From Planctomycetaceae bacterium (GTDB lineage Bacteria; Planctomycetota; Planctomycetia; Pirellulales; Pirellulaceae), in assembly GCA_003501565.1 (NCBI GenBank), contig DNPC01000668.1, positions 1-8,028 on the forward strand: a stretch of 8,028 nt of DNA, written 5' to 3'. Under the pieces are notes generated by a model. It saw nothing but the letters and a program-made list of their open reading frames with translations, was not told the DNA's origin and searched no databases. Positions 6,749 through 8,028 of the stretch are shown here, in pieces. The first letter of the stretch is position 1, and each line of letters starts with the position of its first letter. A program made the position numbers and the translations under genes.

Positions 6749-6901
6749 CTACCGCTTCTTCTTGCGGTTCTTCGCTCCGCCCTGACGGACCTTGAACCTG
6801 GGGTTGCTCTTGCAGATTACATAGATCCGGCCACGACGACGCACGACCTGGCAATCAGGATGGCGAAATTTCAGAGCACCGATGGATGAAACGACTTTCA
6901 T
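6749..6901 (-). CDS. rpmJ: Large-subunit ribosomal protein bL36, zinc-ligand-poor (YkgO-like) form
   Basis: A 50-residue basic protein beginning MKVVSSIGALKFRHPDCQVV and ending in a Lys/Arg run (NRKKKR). It matches bL36, a small protein of the 50S subunit. The core RIYVICKSNPRFKVRQGG (25-42) is closest to the E. coli YkgO type rather than RpmJ proper. The family's zinc ribbon uses three Cys and one His; here only Cys17 and Cys30 remain and the others are replaced (Phe36 where His is expected), so it should not bind zinc in the usual way. It is longer than the common 37-38 residue form because of the basic C-terminal tail. The ATG at 6901 is preceded by AGGA at 9 bases. It stands alone, not in a ribosomal protein operon, and is followed by its own terminator. 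No Zur-type operator was recognised upstream, so it may be the constitutive copy. Confidence 0.95.
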   Translation of the reverse strand: MKVVSSIGALKFRHPDCQVVRRRGRIYVICKSNPRFKVRQGGAKNRKKKR

Positions 6902-6910
6902 GACCAAGTT

Positions 6911-6914
6911 TCCT
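6911..6914 (-). promoter_or_regulatory. Ribosome binding site of rpmJ
   Basis: AGGA on the minus strand, with 9 bases before the ATG at 6901. It is one of the few plausible Shine-Dalgarno sites in the window and supports the chosen rpmJ start. Confidence 0.55.
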
Positions 6915-7126
6915 ACAATTATCTTTCATGCCCGCATCGGCCGATATCGCGGCCATATTTTGACGGGGTTTTGCTACCTTTGACGACTTCGTCATGCGAA
7001 GCGTAGGCAATTCTGGCAGATTTCGAAACGGAGATTTTAGGGGCTATTCCTGAATCGGCAACCTCAAAATTCTCTCAGGACTGTAGGACCGATTTTTCGC
7101 CGATCTTTCCCCTGGGCAAGCGGAGC

Positions 7127-7131
7127 GGGAG
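7127..7131 (+). promoter_or_regulatory. Ribosome binding site of the helicase gene
   Basis: GGGAG with 7 bases before ATG at 7139; a second GGAG lies at 7122-7125. The spacing favours the ATG at 7139 over the in-frame ATG at 7148, from which the site would be 16 bases away. Confidence 0.6.
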
Positions 7132-7138
7132 AGCTAAT

Positions 7139-8028
7139 ATGCTGGGCATGTCGAATGGATTGAACCCAGAACAGCTAGAGGCTGTACAAACTCTCAGCGG
7201 TCCGATGTTGGTCCTGGCAGGAGCCGGCTCAGGGAAGACGCGTGTTGTGACGTTTCGGATCGCCAATCTGATACGCAACGGGACCGCCCCAGACCGCATC
7301 TTGGCGGTCACGTTTACGAATAAAGCCGCTCGCGAGATGCGCGAGCGGATTGGCCAACTCGTCGGCCCCCAGAAAAAGGTGAAGCGTCGCCGCGGTGATC
7401 CGCTTCCTCCGGCCCCGGTAGTCGGGACTTTTCACGCCAATTGTGTGCAGATCCTACGCCGACATGCGACCCGGCTGGGCTACCCCGAACGATTTGCTAT
7501 CTATGACCGGGGTGACCAAGAATCGAAAGCACGCGAAGTCCTACGCCAGCTACGCGTCCATACAGGGATGCTCAAACCCGGCGATTTCCTCTTCCATGTA
7601 AGCCGCTGGAAAAACTCTGGAGTTAGTCCTGACCAGGCCCCAGAGACCGCTCGCAGCGACGCCGAACACGTGGCCGCAAGCGCGTATCGACGCTATCAAG
7701 AGGCGATCAAGTTGGCCGGCGCGATGGATTTCGACGATCTGTTGCTACAGACTGAGGCCCTGTTCAGGCAGCATGGAGACGTCCGCGAAGAAGAGTCCGG
7801 TCGGTTCGACCATGTCCTGGTCGACGAATACCAAGATACCAACCAAACTCAGTACGAGATCATCCGCCACTTGGCAGGCAGACACCGCAATCTGTGCGTT
7901 GTTGGCGATGACGACCAATCGATCTACGGCTGGCGCGGTGCTGAGGTCCAGCACATCTTAAATTTCAAGAATGACTGGCAAGAAGCGAAGGTAATTCGCC
8001 TGGAGGCAAACTATCGCAGCACAACTCG
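7139..8028 (+). CDS. pcrA: UvrD/PcrA/Rep-type superfamily 1A DNA helicase, N-terminal part (truncated by window edge)
   Basis: The frame is open from ATG 7139 to the right edge (296 complete codons); family members have about 650-780 residues, so under half is present. Helicase motifs appear in order: Q-motif region GLNPEQLEAV (7-16), Walker A AGAGSGKTR (27-35), motif Ia AVTFTNKAAREM (56-67), motif Ib GTFHA (96-100), 1B-domain stretch MDFDDLL (196-202), Walker B VDEYQDT (228-234), motif III VVGDDDQSIYGWRGAEV (254-270) and motif IV LEANYRST (288-295). These enzymes are 3'-5' DNA translocases that use ATP in nucleotide excision repair, mismatch repair and removal of RecA or stalled forks. The N-terminal half does not separate UvrD, PcrA and Rep; the symbol is the usual one outside proteobacteria and is tentative. 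A short basic, Pro-rich insert (about 77-94) before motif Ib looks lineage-specific. It is divergent from rpmJ, with no functional link to the terpenoid genes. Confidence 0.93.
   Translation, partial: MLGMSNGLNPEQLEAVQTLSGPMLVLAGAGSGKTRVVTFRIANLIRNGTAPDRILAVTFTNKAAREMRERIGQLVGPQKKVKRRRGDPLPPAPVVGTFHANCVQILRRHATRLGYPERFAIYDRGDQESKAREVLRQLRVHTGMLKPGDFLFHVSRWKNSGVSPDQAPETARSDAEHVAASAYRRYQEAIKLAGAMDFDDLLLQTEALFRQHGDVREEESGRFDHVLVDEYQDTNQTQYEIIRHLAGRHRNLCVVGDDDQSIYGWRGAEVQHILNFKNDWQEAKVIRLEANYRSTT

Larger units (their letters stand above)
6902..7138. promoter_or_regulatory. Divergent intergenic region between rpmJ and the helicase gene
   Basis: This 237-base spacer must carry the promoters of both divergent genes. 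For the plus strand, two TTGACG hexamers, each near-identical to the sigma70 -35 consensus, occur exactly 20 bases apart (6960-6965 and 6980-6985); neither has a good TATAAT at 16-18 bases. For the minus strand, GATAAT (6918-6923) resembles a -10 element but lies only 16 bases before the rpmJ ATG. There is also a perfect 10-bp palindrome ATCGGCCGAT at 6936-6945. No gene is seen. Exact promoters cannot be fixed by eye. Confidence 0.45.

Noticed and set aside
6531..6854. A 107-codon minus-strand frame across the rpmJ 3' end and terminator
   Set aside because: It overlaps rpmJ in another frame and reads through the intrinsic terminator hairpin.
6918..6923. GATAAT as the -10 box of rpmJ
   Set aside because: It would start the transcript inside the Shine-Dalgarno site and has no -35 partner at the proper distance.

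Overview
The window reads as chromosomal DNA from a planctomycete, most likely a Rhodopirellula/Pirellulaceae-type organism. This is an inference from moderate GC, mostly weak or absent Shine-Dalgarno sites, the zinc-ligand-poor form of ribosomal protein L36, and the style of the terpenoid genes. No read-out here proves the taxon. I see no tRNA, rRNA, CRISPR array, insertion sequence or prophage.

Layout from left to right: (1) 1-927, minus strand, the N-terminal 309 codons of a GMC-family flavin oxidoreductase that runs off the left edge. (2) 999-2090, minus, the conserved GTPase/ATPase YchF. (3) 2278-4161, minus, an unusual two-domain protein with a cysteine-rich DUF116 domain fused in front of a trans-polyprenyl diphosphate synthase. 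(4) 4187-6388, minus, a class II terpene cyclase of the squalene-hopene cyclase superfamily with an intact DxDD catalytic motif. (5) 6749-6901, minus, a 50-residue L36 (rpmJ) followed by a strong intrinsic terminator at 6643-6671. (6) 7139-8028, plus, the N-terminal 296 codons of a UvrD/PcrA/Rep-type DNA helicase that runs off the right edge. rpmJ and the helicase are divergent and share the 237-base spacer 6902-7138.

The most interesting unit is 6388 to 2278. The cyclase gene is followed after only 25 bases by the DUF116-prenyl synthase fusion on the same strand. One protein should make a linear polyprenyl diphosphate and the other has the machinery to protonate and cyclise a linear isoprenoid, so the pair looks like a compact terpenoid pathway. 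The synthase has altered active-site motifs (NDxxD instead of DDxxD in the second Asp-rich motif, RY instead of RR after the first) and small residues where short-chain enzymes carry an aromatic. The cyclase carries a Cys-rich insertion with an internal 24-base duplication. The fused DUF116 domain has no assigned function that I know of. Substrate and product cannot be read from the sequence.

ychF and the GMC oxidoreductase lie downstream on the same strand, with gaps of 187 and 71 bases. Whether they are co-transcribed with the terpenoid pair is open. The GMC enzyme could be a tailoring oxidase, but the intervening housekeeping gene makes that speculative.
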